From: DATNPH01 sp036703315 | GTDB lineage: Bacteria > Cyanobacteriota > Cyanobacteriia > Cyanobacteriales > Coleofasciculaceae | DNA length: 17,901 nt | Assembly (NCBI GenBank): GCA_036703315.1 | Contig: DATNPH010000062.1 | Location: 1 to 17,901 of the forward strand | Direction: 5' to 3' | Shown: piece after piece, positions 5,664 through 13,654 of the stretch | How the letters are laid out: each line of letters begins with the position of its first letter | How positions within the stretch are numbered: the stretch's first letter is position 1 | Notes under the pieces: model-generated | Database searches by the model: none | The model's input: the letters and a program-made list of their open reading frames with translations, nothing else | What the model was told of the DNA's origin: nothing | Translations under genes and position numbers: made by a program

Positions 5664-7979
5664 ATGAGGATTCTCATCGTAGAGGATGACGAGTTGAGTG
5701 CTAAAGCGCTCATTACAGTCCTCTCCAACCAAAACTATGCTATAGAAGTTGCAACCGATGGTCAAGCGGGTTGGGAGCTAGTGCAGGCTTTTTCGTATGA
5801 CTTGGTAATGCTTGATGTCATATTACCTAAGCTTGATGGCATCAGCCTTTGCCAACGACTGCGAGACTCTGGTTATCAAATGCCAATTCTATTGCTGACG
5901 GGTCGAGACAGCAGCCATGACAAAGTCATTGGGTTAGATGCAGGCGCAGACGATTATGTCGTCAAACCGTTTGACCCGGAAGAACTAGTCGCTCGTGTTC
6001 GAGCTTTATTGCGCCGAGGCGGTTCGACTTCACTACCTGTGCTGGAGTGGGGAAACTTACAGCTCGATCCCACTAGCTGTGAAGTTACTTATGGAACACG
6101 CCTTCTCCAATTGACACCGAAGGAGTTTTCTCTGTTGGAACTCCTGTTGCGAAACCCTCGCCGCGTGTTTAGCTGTGGTGTAATTCTAGAACACCTTTGG
6201 TCCTATGAGGAAACCCCTGGAGAGGAAGCGGTTAGGACTCACATCAAAGGTTTGCGGCAGAAGCTGAAAACAGCAAACGCTCCCGCTGATTTGATTGAGA
6301 CGGTTTATGGAATTGGTTATCGCCTAAAACCCCTAGAAGCTCTTGACCTGTCGCCAGCCTCTCCAGAGACAAGTGAGACGACTCGGCAGCAGACGCTCTC
6401 GGCGTTAGCTGGGGTGTGGGAGAGGTTTAAAGGAAGGATTAGTGAACAAGTATCCGTCCTTGAGCAAGCTACCACCGCGCTGTCGAATGAGACACTGGAT
6501 CAGGAACTACGCAATCAAGCCGAGCGGGAAGCCCATACCTTGGCAGGTGGATTAGGCACTTTTGGCTTTACAAAAGGCTCTCAGCTAGCTCGGAAGATTG
6601 AACACTTATTTGAAACTGAATTTAGTCAAAAAGAGGTAAAAGAACTCCATAAACTGGTAGCAGCGTTGCGGCAGGAAATCGAGCGTTCTCCAGAAAAACC
6701 TGTTTCCAGGGCGGGGACAAAAAAGGATGAACGCCCCCTACTGTTGGTGGTCGATCGCGATCGCCAACTCGCCCTCGAATTAGTTAACGAGGCGGATATT
6801 CAAGGAATACGAGCAGAAGTAGCAACGAATCTATCTGAAGCCAGAAAGGCGATCGCTCGCAAACATCCTAATATCGTGGTGCTTGACCTCTCGGTTTCTA
6901 GTACCACTGATGACAGCTTGACGCTACTAGCAGAAGCTAGCAAGCGGACACCACCCATACCCGTTTTGGTGTTCACAGCCCAAGATAGTTTAACGAATCG
7001 GATAGAGGTTGCCCGGTTAGGTGGACGTGCCTTTTTACAGAAAACAGTACCACCTGCTCAAGTGCTAGAGACAGTCAGCGAGGTGCTGCAACAGGTAGAT
7101 TCGACCCAAGCAAGGGTAATGGTTGTGGATGACGATCCACAGATTCTCGCTACCCTGCGGAGATTACTTGAACCTTGGGGAATTAAGGTAACGACACTTG
7201 AGGAGCCACAGCAGTTCTGGGAAACTCTTGAAGCTACTCAGCCAGATCTACTAATTCTAGATATTAAGATGCCACAGGTAAGCGGCGTAGAACTGTGTCA
7301 GGTCGTGCGTAACGATTCTCGGTGGGGGGGGTTGCCAATTCTGGTTCTGACCGCTTACACCGATGCTGATACCGTGAATCAGGTGTTTTCTGTGGGGGCT
7401 GATGACTTTATCAGTAAGCCCATTGTTGGCCCCGAACTGGTCACTCGCATCATCAATCGCCTAGAACGAATCAAGCTCCTGCGGAATTTAGCCGAAACTG
7501 ACCCGATCGCGCGAGTGTCCAACCGCTACAAGTCAACTCAAGATTTAGAGAAGTTCCTGAGTAAGGCTCAACATCACACTCAACCTCTATGCCTCGCTAT
7601 CTTGGATTTGGATTGCTTTAAGCAAATCAATGATCGCTACAGTCATGCAACTGGGGATGCCGTATTGCGCCGAGTGGGAGAACTGATGAGGCGATCGCTT
7701 CGCGGGGAAGATGTTGTCTCTCGTTGGGGTGGAGATGAATTTGTGATTGGGATGTATGGGATGACGAAACGTGAGGGGCAACAGAAGCTGATGGAGGTGC
7801 TAGACACTCTGCACTTAGAGGAGTTTACCGCCCCTGATCACACCAAGTTTCGGGTAACGTTTAGTGCTGGCATTGCCCAGTATCCTGAAGATGGCACTGA
7901 AGTGCAATCCTTGTATAGATCAGCAGATGCTGCACTTTGTGAAGCTAAGAAAGCAGGGCGCGATCGGGTGTTACGATAG
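5664..7979 (+). CDS. Multi-receiver regulator: REC-winged helix-HPt-REC-REC-GGDEF
   Basis: From the ATG at 5664 (AAGGA at 5648-5652) this gives 771 residues; a TTG at 5607 would only add a non-conserved leader. Domains: REC1 1-117 with Asp51, Thr79 and Lys101; OmpR-type winged helix about 125-224; HPt about 245-342 with His291 in AHTLAGGLGTFG; REC2 about 357-475 with Asp408; REC3 about 483-600 with Asp533 and Lys585; GGDEF about 608-771 with an intact WGGDEF (688-693). An allosteric c-di-GMP I-site RGED (680-683) sits exactly five residues before GGDEF. So one cytoplasmic chain has a DNA-binding output, a diguanylate cyclase output and three phospho-acceptor Asp plus one His. REC2 is less canonical (VDRDRQ pocket). 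Hybrid kinases downstream could phosphorylate it; this is inference. The 33-base palindrome after the gene may end transcription. Confidence 0.92.
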   Translation: MRILIVEDDELSAKALITVLSNQNYAIEVATDGQAGWELVQAFSYDLVMLDVILPKLDGISLCQRLRDSGYQMPILLLTGRDSSHDKVIGLDAGADDYVVKPFDPEELVARVRALLRRGGSTSLPVLEWGNLQLDPTSCEVTYGTRLLQLTPKEFSLLELLLRNPRRVFSCGVILEHLWSYEETPGEEAVRTHIKGLRQKLKTANAPADLIETVYGIGYRLKPLEALDLSPASPETSETTRQQTLSALAGVWERFKGRISEQVSVLEQATTALSNETLDQELRNQAEREAHTLAGGLGTFGFTKGSQLARKIEHLFETEFSQKEVKELHKLVAALRQEIERSPEKPVSRAGTKKDERPLLLVVDRDRQLALELVNEADIQGIRAEVATNLSEARKAIARKHPNIVVLDLSVSSTTDDSLTLLAEASKRTPPIPVLVFTAQDSLTNRIEVARLGGRAFLQKTVPPAQVLETVSEVLQQVDSTQARVMVVDDDPQILATLRRLLEPWGIKVTTLEEPQQFWETLEATQPDLLILDIKMPQVSGVELCQVVRNDSRWGGLPILVLTAYTDADTVNQVFSVGADDFISKPIVGPELVTRIINRLERIKLLRNLAETDPIARVSNRYKSTQDLEKFLSKAQHHTQPLCLAILDLDCFKQINDRYSHATGDAVLRRVGELMRRSLRGEDVVSRWGGDEFVIGMYGMTKREGQQKLMEVLDTLHLEEFTAPDHTKFRVTFSAGIAQYPEDGTEVQSLYRSADAALCEAKKAGRDRVLR

Positions 7980-8409
7980 CAGTCCTAAATGATTCATGAA
8001 GGCGAGATGCCCGACTTCTTAGAGAAGTCGGGCATCTGAATCGCTGACATCTTACAACTCAAGCAACTCAAGCCCTCCGAATCGTCTTGGCTCACAGCTG
8101 TTATTCCCTGATTGCTGGCTGACAGGAGAGCAAGCGATCACTCCTGAGTGTCTAACTACTATTTCGCCACCTCTTTGCAGAGTGAGCGATTCTTGACTTG
8201 GGTTGCATCTGTACCTACTCAAGCAGCTAGGAACAGATGTTGTAAGATACGATCAAATAGTTGGAAAGACCTTTCGGTCACTTTAGCCAAGGATGCTGAC
8301 AGGTCGAGTTGTTATTATTAAGGCTGGAATCCCTTTAAAGAAGCTTGTGGTGAGTGAGGATAACGAAAGAAAGTCATCAACTCTCTTTAATGTTTAGGAA
8401 GTATCGGTT
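7980..8409. other. Intergenic stretch with one large palindrome and a possible tiny frame
   Basis: This 430-base gap holds the palindrome at 8005-8037. A 34-codon frame at 8293-8397 (ATG, MLTGRVVIIKAGIPL, TAG) lacks a well-placed ribosome binding site and I would not call it a gene. AGGAAG at 8396-8401 lies eight bases before the ATG at 8410 and sets the start of the antitoxin-like gene, so its promoter should be in this gap. A TTGACT at about 8192 has no convincing -10 partner. Confidence 0.5.
8005..8037. repeat. 33-base perfect palindrome (15-bp stem, 3-base loop)
   Basis: AGATGCCCGACTTCT at 8005-8019 is the exact reverse complement of 8023-8037, with loop TAG. It starts 26 bases after the stop of the REC-GGDEF regulator. 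Near-identical palindromes of the GATGCCCGACTTC type are, from memory, dispersed in many copies between genes in cyanobacterial genomes. It would fold into a very stable RNA hairpin and may end or protect the transcript, though no T-run follows. Confidence 0.85.
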
Positions 8410-9216
8410 ATGAATAATATCCAGATAAAAGGGGTTGATAGTACTCTCAGTCAAGTTGTTTTAAAGGATATTCACTACCTAAAACAACACCTTGATGATA
8501 TTCTCATAAGCTCAGATCAAACTCTAATTGAAAATTTGATTGAAGAGACAGAATTTTCTCTGAGTCAAGCTAAGGATGATTCAAAAACGTATGAAGAAAG
8601 ATATATTGCCTTTACCAAATTGACTGAGTCTTGGTTTGATGTGCATCAGCACTACAAGGATACTCCTGAGGCGATTGAGCTTATTAGAGCCATTGATCAT
8701 CTAACCAATTATTCTATAGCATATTCTTACTTATTTCTTAGCCTTTCTCTTATAAATGAAGGGAAGATAGGTGAGTACAGATCTGACCTTGAAAGAATCG
8801 TTTCAGGCTTCCTTTTGCTCTCTGAAATCGTTGACATGTTTGCAGACTTCTTCTCTATTTCAGAACTGAAGCAAATTTATGATGGCGCTAAAAATGCGAT
8901 TTCTGTCTATGCCCGCGATGTAACAGAATACTTTGAGAACGGTTTTGAATTGTCGAATTTAGTCACTCAGCTTAGAGCTTACAGTAGCCTTATTGTCTTA
9001 AAGGTTGAGGAGCATATTAAGAAGGCAGAATCAACCTTAAAAGCTGAAGCTACACAGCTTAAAAACAAAGTAGAAATCGATTTATCCTCTAGACCCTGGT
9101 GGGAGCAAATCGCTGGAACATTTACTGATAACTCAGTTTATGATGAGGCGATGCGGTTGGGGCGCGAGTATCGCGACTCTCTTCACTCAGGTTCTACAGA
9201 GCCATCAGATGTGTAG
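8410..9216 (+). CDS. Oversized antitoxin-like protein with VapC-binding-type tail
   Basis: A 268-residue protein. Residues 1-220 look mostly alpha-helical and match no family I know; there is no AbrB, ribbon-helix-helix or Phd-type DNA-binding motif that I can see. The last 40 residues (RPWWEQIAGTF, then DEAMRLGREYRDSL) closely match the C-terminal tail of antitoxins that precede VapC-type toxins in cyanobacteria, where WW..I.G.F and RLG.EYR.SL wrap around the PIN domain. The stop codon TAG (9214-9216) is followed at once by the ATG of the VapC gene at 9217, an arrangement typical of translational coupling in toxin-antitoxin pairs. Usual antitoxins are 70-100 residues. The start is set by AGGAAG at 8396-8401. 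Inferred: it neutralises the toxin, and the N-terminal domain may sense a signal or partner. Confidence 0.7.
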   Translation: MNNIQIKGVDSTLSQVVLKDIHYLKQHLDDILISSDQTLIENLIEETEFSLSQAKDDSKTYEERYIAFTKLTESWFDVHQHYKDTPEAIELIRAIDHLTNYSIAYSYLFLSLSLINEGKIGEYRSDLERIVSGFLLLSEIVDMFADFFSISELKQIYDGAKNAISVYARDVTEYFENGFELSNLVTQLRAYSSLIVLKVEEHIKKAESTLKAEATQLKNKVEIDLSSRPWWEQIAGTFTDNSVYDEAMRLGREYRDSLHSGSTEPSDV

Positions 9217-9636
9217 ATGTATATTTTCGATACTGATCATCTCAGTGTTTTAGAGCGTGGAGGAGTCAAGGCTCAACGCTTGATGCAAAGGTTGGCACAC
9301 GTCAATTCTACTCAAGTAGCGGCAAGCATCATTAGCTATGAGGAACAAATGCGGGGGTGGCTAAGCTACATAGCCAAAGCCAAGACTGTTGAACAGCAGG
9401 TTGAACCTTACAAACAGCTCAAGCAACAATTGACAAATTACTGCGCAATCCCGATTCTTGAGTTTGATGAACAGGCTGCCCAGGAGTTTCAGCGTCTCAG
9501 GAAAGCGTATCCACGTCTTGGGACTATGGATCTGAAAATTGCATCAATTGCACTGGTGAACAAAGCAGTTCTGTTAACTCGTAACAGTGCTGACTTCGGA
9601 CACATTGCAGGTTTATCCATCGAAGATTGGACGTAA
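9217..9636 (+). CDS. vapC: VapC-type PIN-domain toxin (ribonuclease)
   Basis: A 139-residue protein, the normal size for VapC. Catalytic acidic residues of the PIN fold are visible: Asp5 and Asp7 in FDTDHLS, Glu42/Glu43 in SYEEQMRGW, Asp105 in GTMDLKIASIAL, and Asn123/Asp126 in LTRNSADF. Known: VapC toxins are magnesium-dependent endoribonucleases that cut tRNA or rRNA and are held inactive by a cognate antitoxin encoded just upstream. The ATG directly abuts the stop of the upstream gene, whose C-terminal tail is of the toxin-binding type, so the pair is most likely one toxin-antitoxin operon. All catalytic positions are present and I see no damage. Its RNA target cannot be read from the sequence. 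Confidence 0.9.
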   Translation: MYIFDTDHLSVLERGGVKAQRLMQRLAHVNSTQVAASIISYEEQMRGWLSYIAKAKTVEQQVEPYKQLKQQLTNYCAIPILEFDEQAAQEFQRLRKAYPRLGTMDLKIASIALVNKAVLLTRNSADFGHIAGLSIEDWT

Positions 9637-9772
9637 AAGTAGAAAGTTAAACTAATTCTGAGAATGAAGCAGTACAGCTTCAGGCTCTAGGATAGAATCA
9701 GATTCTTGAAACAATCCTACAGCAGAAAATTTGCTACCTCCGCTGTTGAGAATAGCAACGAATATCAGACAA

Positions 9773-9777
9773 AAGGG
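9773..9777 (+). promoter_or_regulatory. Ribosome binding site fixing the GTG start of the ethylene-type kinase
   Basis: AAGGG lies seven bases before GTG 9785-9787. The residues after that GTG (FEFFKNIF, then FIPHGHCYLW) are the usual beginning of this kinase family, while the 18 residues encoded from the TTG at 9731 are not. This favours 9785 as the start. Confidence 0.65.
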
Positions 9778-9784
9778 TAGTTTT

Positions 9785-12700
9785 GTGTTTGAATTTTTTA
9801 AAAATATTTTTGCTTCAGAATTATTTATTCCCCACGGACATTGCTACCTCTGGAAGCCAGAGTTAGTAGGACTCCATATTGTGTCCGACTCTCTAATTGC
9901 ACTTGCCTATTACTCGATTCCAATCACGCTGGTTTACTTTGTCCGCAAGCGACAGGATGTGCCCTTCCATTGGATATTTTGGTTATTTGGAACCTTCATC
10001 ATCGCGTGTGGTACTACACATCTGATGGAAATTTGGACGCTCTGGCATCCGACTTATTGGCTGTCGGGTTCCCTCAAAGCGATAACTGCGATCGCATCTG
10101 TGTATACAGCATTTAAGCTGGTGTCATTAGTGCCTCAAGCCCTTGCCCTCCCTAGTCCCGGACAGATGGAGACAACCAACCAAGAACTACAGCATCAAAT
10201 CGCTGAACGCCAGCGTGCAGAGGATAGCTTACAAAAGGCTTACGACGAGTTGGAAGTAAGGGTTAGGAACCGTACTGCTGAACTTACTGTAGCTAACGAG
10301 GAATTGAAAACCGAAATCACCTCGCGCCAGCGTGCAGAACAGGAACTGCAACAGTCACTAAAAGAACTGGCAGACATCAAGTTTGCACTCGATGAGTCTT
10401 CCATTGTAGCGATCGCAGATTGCAAGGGAACGATTAACTACGTCAACGACAAGTTCTGCGAAATCTCACAATATTCCAGAGAAGAACTGCTCGGACAAAA
10501 CCACCGCATTATCAACTCCGGTTACCACCCGAAAGAATTCTTTCAACAAATGTGGGCGACGATTACCAGTGGGCGAGTCTGGAAAAGTGAAATCAAGAAC
10601 CGCGCTAAAGACGGAACGTTTTACTGGGTGGATACCACCATCGTGCCTGTCTTAAATTGTGAGGGAAAGCCCTATCAGTATGTGGCAATTCGTAACGACA
10701 TCACGGCTCGCAAGCAGGCAGAAGAGGCACTGCGTAAAGCTAAAGATGAGCTAGAAATGCGAGTCGCAGAGCGCACAGCTGAGTTAGTGAGCGTGAATGA
10801 GCGGCTTCGCATTGAACTGGAGGAGCGCAAGCAGGCAGAGGCGGCACTACAACAATCTCAGGAGCGCTATCGTGCGATCGTTGAAGATCAGACGGAACTA
10901 ATCGTTCGGTTCCAGCCGGATGGTACGCTTACCTTCGTTAATGAAGCCTACTGCCGCTATTTCGGGCAGTCCCGCTCGGAACTCATTGGGAACCGCTACA
11001 AGCACTTCATCTTTCCAGAAGACCTGGAAAAAATCAAGCAACTCCTCGACTCCCTAAACTTGGAAAACCCCGTAGGAACCGTTGAGCATCGGGTGGTAGT
11101 TGCTGGGGAAGTTCGCTGGATGCAATGGACTAACCGGGCAATATTTGACGAGCAGGGTCAATTTGTTGAGTTTCAGGCAGCGGGACGAGACATTACGGAG
11201 CGCAAGCAAGCCCAGAGGGCAATGGAACGGCTGAGTCGCCAAAATGAGCTAATTTTAAACTCTGTAGGAGAAGGGCTGTGTGGATTAGATTTGCAGGGAA
11301 ACATCACTTTTGTCAATCCAGCAGCAGTAAGATTGCTGGGATACGAGGTGGAAGAACTCATCGGTCAGTCTATCTCCCTCATCTTGTCTCACTCAAAAGC
11401 AGATGGGACACCATACCCCTTTGAAGCGTCTCCCATCTGTGCCTCACTGCGGGACGGCACTGTTCATCAAGTGACGGACGAAACCTTTTGCCGCAAGGAC
11501 GGTGCGAGTTTCCCCGTTGAGTATGTCAGTACTCCGATTCAAGAACAAGGTGTAATAGTGGGAGCTGTAGTGACGTTTAAAGACATCACTGAGCGCCAGT
11601 TGGTGGAGCGAATGAAGGATGAGTTTATCTCAGTTGTTAGCCACGAACTCCGCACGCCATTGACTTCGATTCATGGTTCTCTGGTGATGCTCAACAGTGG
11701 ATTGCTGAGTGTCGAATCCGAACGGGGTAAGCGCCTATTAGAAATTGCCGTCGATAGCACCGATCGCTTAGTACGCCTAATCAACGACATCCTAGATATC
11801 GAACGCATCGAGTCGGGTAAGGTGACGATGGCGAAAGAGGATTGTGATGCCGCTGAACTGATGACTGATACAGTAGAGGTCATGCAGGCAATGGCAGAAC
11901 GTTATGGAGTAACCCTATCCGTTGAACCTGTATCGGCACGGCTTTGGGCTGACCCCGATCGCATTATCCAAACCCTGACTAACCTACTGAGTAACGCAAT
12001 TAAATTTTCCCACGCTGGCGGTACGGTTTGGCTGACGGCTGAACTGGGGAATCCGGAAGAATCCTCTTCACTCCCTACTCCCCACTCCTTATCCTCCACT
12101 CCCTACATAACGTTTCAAGTTAAAGACCAAGGGCGAGGCATTCCAGCAGATAAGCTCGAAACTATCTTTGAGCGCTTTCAACAAGTCGATGCCTCCGACT
12201 CACGCCACCATGATGGCACGGGTTTAGGCTTAGCAATTTGCCGCAGTATCGTGCAACAGCATGGCGGTCATATCTGGGCTGAAAGTACCGTGGGTGAGGG
12301 CAGTACCTTCTATTTCACCCTGCCCATCTTGCGAGAGGAGCTTTCCTCCCCAGCAAGCGACTCAAATCATCCCTTAGTCTTAGTCTGCGATGATGACCCT
12401 TCGTGCCGGACAGTGCTACAAAACTTGTTGGAAGCACAGAACTATCAAGTGGTGCCTGTAGCTTCGGGTCAGGAGGCGGTGGAGCAGGCAGCGGCATTGC
12501 AACCCAATGTCATTCTGCTTGACCTGCTGATGCCGGGGATGAATGGCTGGGAAGTGATGGCGCTTCTCAAGGAACGGGCGGATACCAAGGAGATTCCAAT
12601 TGTTATCTGTAGTGTTTGCTCTCAAACAGAGAGTAATCTTCCTGACGGAAGCTTCGTGGATTGGGTGGACAAGCCTCTGGATGAAGGAGCGCTATTTTGT

Positions 12701-13159
12701 TCCCTCAAGCAAGCGCTGGCAAAGCCCTGCAAGCAACTTCGTATCTTGATCGTAGAAGACGATACCAACCTCGCCCAAGTACTCATTACCCTGTTTGAGC
12801 GTCACGAGATTGAAACCTTTCATGCTCAGACTGGGCGCGAGGCAATTCAGCTCAGCCAGCAACTCAAACCCGATTTGTTGATTCTCGACTTAGTCTTGCC
12901 AGATGGAGATGGGTTTGCGGTTGTAGAGTGGCTTTCTCAGCACAACTGTCTGCACAGCGTCCCACTGGTAGTATATTCAGCTCAGGAACTGGATAATTCA
13001 GAACGAAATCGTCTCAGGCTGGGGCAGACGCAGTTCTTGACGAAGAGTCGCGTGACGATGCCAGAATTTGAGCAACGGGTGATGGAACTACTCCAGGGAA
13101 TAACCCAGAACCGCAGGCAGGATGGCAGCAATGACAACCAAACGAATTTTGGTGATTGA
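9785..13159 (+). CDS. Hybrid histidine kinase with ethylene-receptor-type membrane sensor
   Basis: From GTG 9785 this gives 1124 residues. Residues 25-120 form three membrane helices like those of plant ETR1 and Synechocystis Etr1 (Slr1212). All five ethylene/copper-site positions are kept: Asp35, Tyr42, Ile72, Cys75 and His79 (ETR1 D25, Y32, I62, C65, H69). Coiled coils (about 128-200 and 311-360) surround PAS1 (about 195-310); PAS2 (about 357-475) and PAS3 (about 481-605) follow. The kinase core has His620 in VVSHELRTPL, an N-box NLLSNAIKFS, DQGRGIP and GTGLGLAI. Two receivers follow, Asp913 in LLDLLMP and Asp1035 in LILDLVLP. A heptanucleotide-repeat insertion codes for residues about 756-773, just before DQGRGIP. 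The frame overlaps the next gene by 29 bases. It should autophosphorylate and pass phosphate on inside a relay. Ethylene binding is likely from the residues but unproven. Confidence 0.93.
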   Translation: MFEFFKNIFASELFIPHGHCYLWKPELVGLHIVSDSLIALAYYSIPITLVYFVRKRQDVPFHWIFWLFGTFIIACGTTHLMEIWTLWHPTYWLSGSLKAITAIASVYTAFKLVSLVPQALALPSPGQMETTNQELQHQIAERQRAEDSLQKAYDELEVRVRNRTAELTVANEELKTEITSRQRAEQELQQSLKELADIKFALDESSIVAIADCKGTINYVNDKFCEISQYSREELLGQNHRIINSGYHPKEFFQQMWATITSGRVWKSEIKNRAKDGTFYWVDTTIVPVLNCEGKPYQYVAIRNDITARKQAEEALRKAKDELEMRVAERTAELVSVNERLRIELEERKQAEAALQQSQERYRAIVEDQTELIVRFQPDGTLTFVNEAYCRYFGQSRSELIGNRYKHFIFPEDLEKIKQLLDSLNLENPVGTVEHRVVVAGEVRWMQWTNRAIFDEQGQFVEFQAAGRDITERKQAQRAMERLSRQNELILNSVGEGLCGLDLQGNITFVNPAAVRLLGYEVEELIGQSISLILSHSKADGTPYPFEASPICASLRDGTVHQVTDETFCRKDGASFPVEYVSTPIQEQGVIVGAVVTFKDITERQLVERMKDEFISVVSHELRTPLTSIHGSLVMLNSGLLSVESERGKRLLEIAVDSTDRLVRLINDILDIERIESGKVTMAKEDCDAAELMTDTVEVMQAMAERYGVTLSVEPVSARLWADPDRIIQTLTNLLSNAIKFSHAGGTVWLTAELGNPEESSSLPTPHSLSSTPYITFQVKDQGRGIPADKLETIFERFQQVDASDSRHHDGTGLGLAICRSIVQQHGGHIWAESTVGEGSTFYFTLPILREELSSPASDSNHPLVLVCDDDPSCRTVLQNLLEAQNYQVVPVASGQEAVEQAAALQPNVILLDLLMPGMNGWEVMALLKERADTKEIPIVICSVCSQTESNLPDGSFVDWVDKPLDEGALFCSLKQALAKPCKQLRILIVEDDTNLAQVLITLFERHEIETFHAQTGREAIQLSQQLKPDLLILDLVLPDGDGFAVVEWLSQHNCLHSVPLVVYSAQELDNSERNRLRLGQTQFLTKSRVTMPEFEQRVMELLQGITQNRRQDGSNDNQTNFGD
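12069..12103 (+). repeat. Degenerate heptanucleotide repeat inside the kinase gene (STRR1-like)
   Basis: Five 7-base units follow each other: CACTCCC, TACTCCC, CACTCCT, TATCCTC, CACTCCC. This resembles the CCCCACT-type short tandemly repeated repetitive sequences of filamentous cyanobacteria, which mostly lie between genes. Here the run stays in frame and codes for a Ser/Pro/Thr-rich loop (SSLPTPHSLSST) in the ATP-binding domain. Confidence 0.7.
13119..13122 (+). promoter_or_regulatory. Ribosome binding site for the overlapping receiver gene
   Basis: AGGA lies eight bases before the ATG at 13131 but overlaps the alternative ATG at 13122. It therefore supports 13131, where the protein begins MTTKRILVIDNEQ, as the start. 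Confidence 0.5.
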
Positions 13160-13517
13160 TAACGAACAGTACATTCAGGAAGTCGCTCAGATCTGCCTGG
13201 AGACGACAGTAGGCTGGGAAGTTCTGACGGCTGGTTCGGGTCGGGAAGGTTTGCTCAAAGCCCAGACTGAGCAACCCGATGCCATCCTCCTCGATGTGAT
13301 GATGCCGGATATGGACGGAGTAACCACCTTTGAGAAGTTACAAGCTAACCCAGCTACCCAGCACATCCCTGTGATTCTGCTGACGGCTAAGGTACAAGCT
13401 TCTGACCGTCGCCGCTACGCTCAACTGGGGATGAAAGCCGCGATCGCCAAACCCTTCAATCCTCTAGAACTAGCCAATCAGGTCGCACAAGCCTTAGGTT
13501 GGAGCTTGGAAAACTAG
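13131..13517 (+). CDS. Stand-alone receiver (CheY-like response regulator)
   Basis: A 128-residue single REC domain with no output domain: Asp10 and Glu12 in the acidic pocket (VIDNEQ, with Asn11 in place of the more usual second Asp), phospho-acceptor Asp55 in ILLDVMMPDMDG, switch residue Thr85 (ILLTAK) and Lys107 (AKPFNP). Such proteins act as phosphate shuttles or bind a target protein when phosphorylated. The gene starts inside the last 29 bases of the ethylene-type hybrid kinase in another frame, which points to translational coupling and makes that kinase, or an HPt protein between them, the likely phosphate source. An ATG at 13122 would add MAA but has a poorer ribosome binding site. 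All core residues needed for phosphorylation are present. Confidence 0.93.
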   Translation: MTTKRILVIDNEQYIQEVAQICLETTVGWEVLTAGSGREGLLKAQTEQPDAILLDVMMPDMDGVTTFEKLQANPATQHIPVILLTAKVQASDRRRYAQLGMKAAIAKPFNPLELANQVAQALGWSLEN

Positions 13518-13654
13518 AACGGAACCTTTATCCTCACAAGTTCCTCAAATTGTTGCTCTACAACTAGAACTGTAGGAAGAAGGTTGCATTCCAACTTCCT
13601 TAAGCTTCTGTGAATTGAGTTGGTTGTCGTGAGACATCCTTTGAAAACACAGCC

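Noticed and set aside
7324..7330. Run of seven G in the regulator gene as a frameshift or phase-variation site
   Set aside because: The frame continues normally into the third receiver and GGDEF domains; without reads of a population there is no sign of length variation.
8293..8397. 34-codon frame upstream of the antitoxin-like gene
   Set aside because: No properly spaced ribosome binding site, no motif, and short enough to occur by chance.
9665..9682. 6-bp hairpin TGAAGC/GCTTCA after vapC as a terminator
   Set aside because: The stem is short and no T-run follows; it is within what chance would give.
9841..10116. 91-codon plus-strand frame inside the ethylene-type kinase
   Set aside because: It overlaps the strongly conserved membrane sensor in another frame and has no motif of its own.
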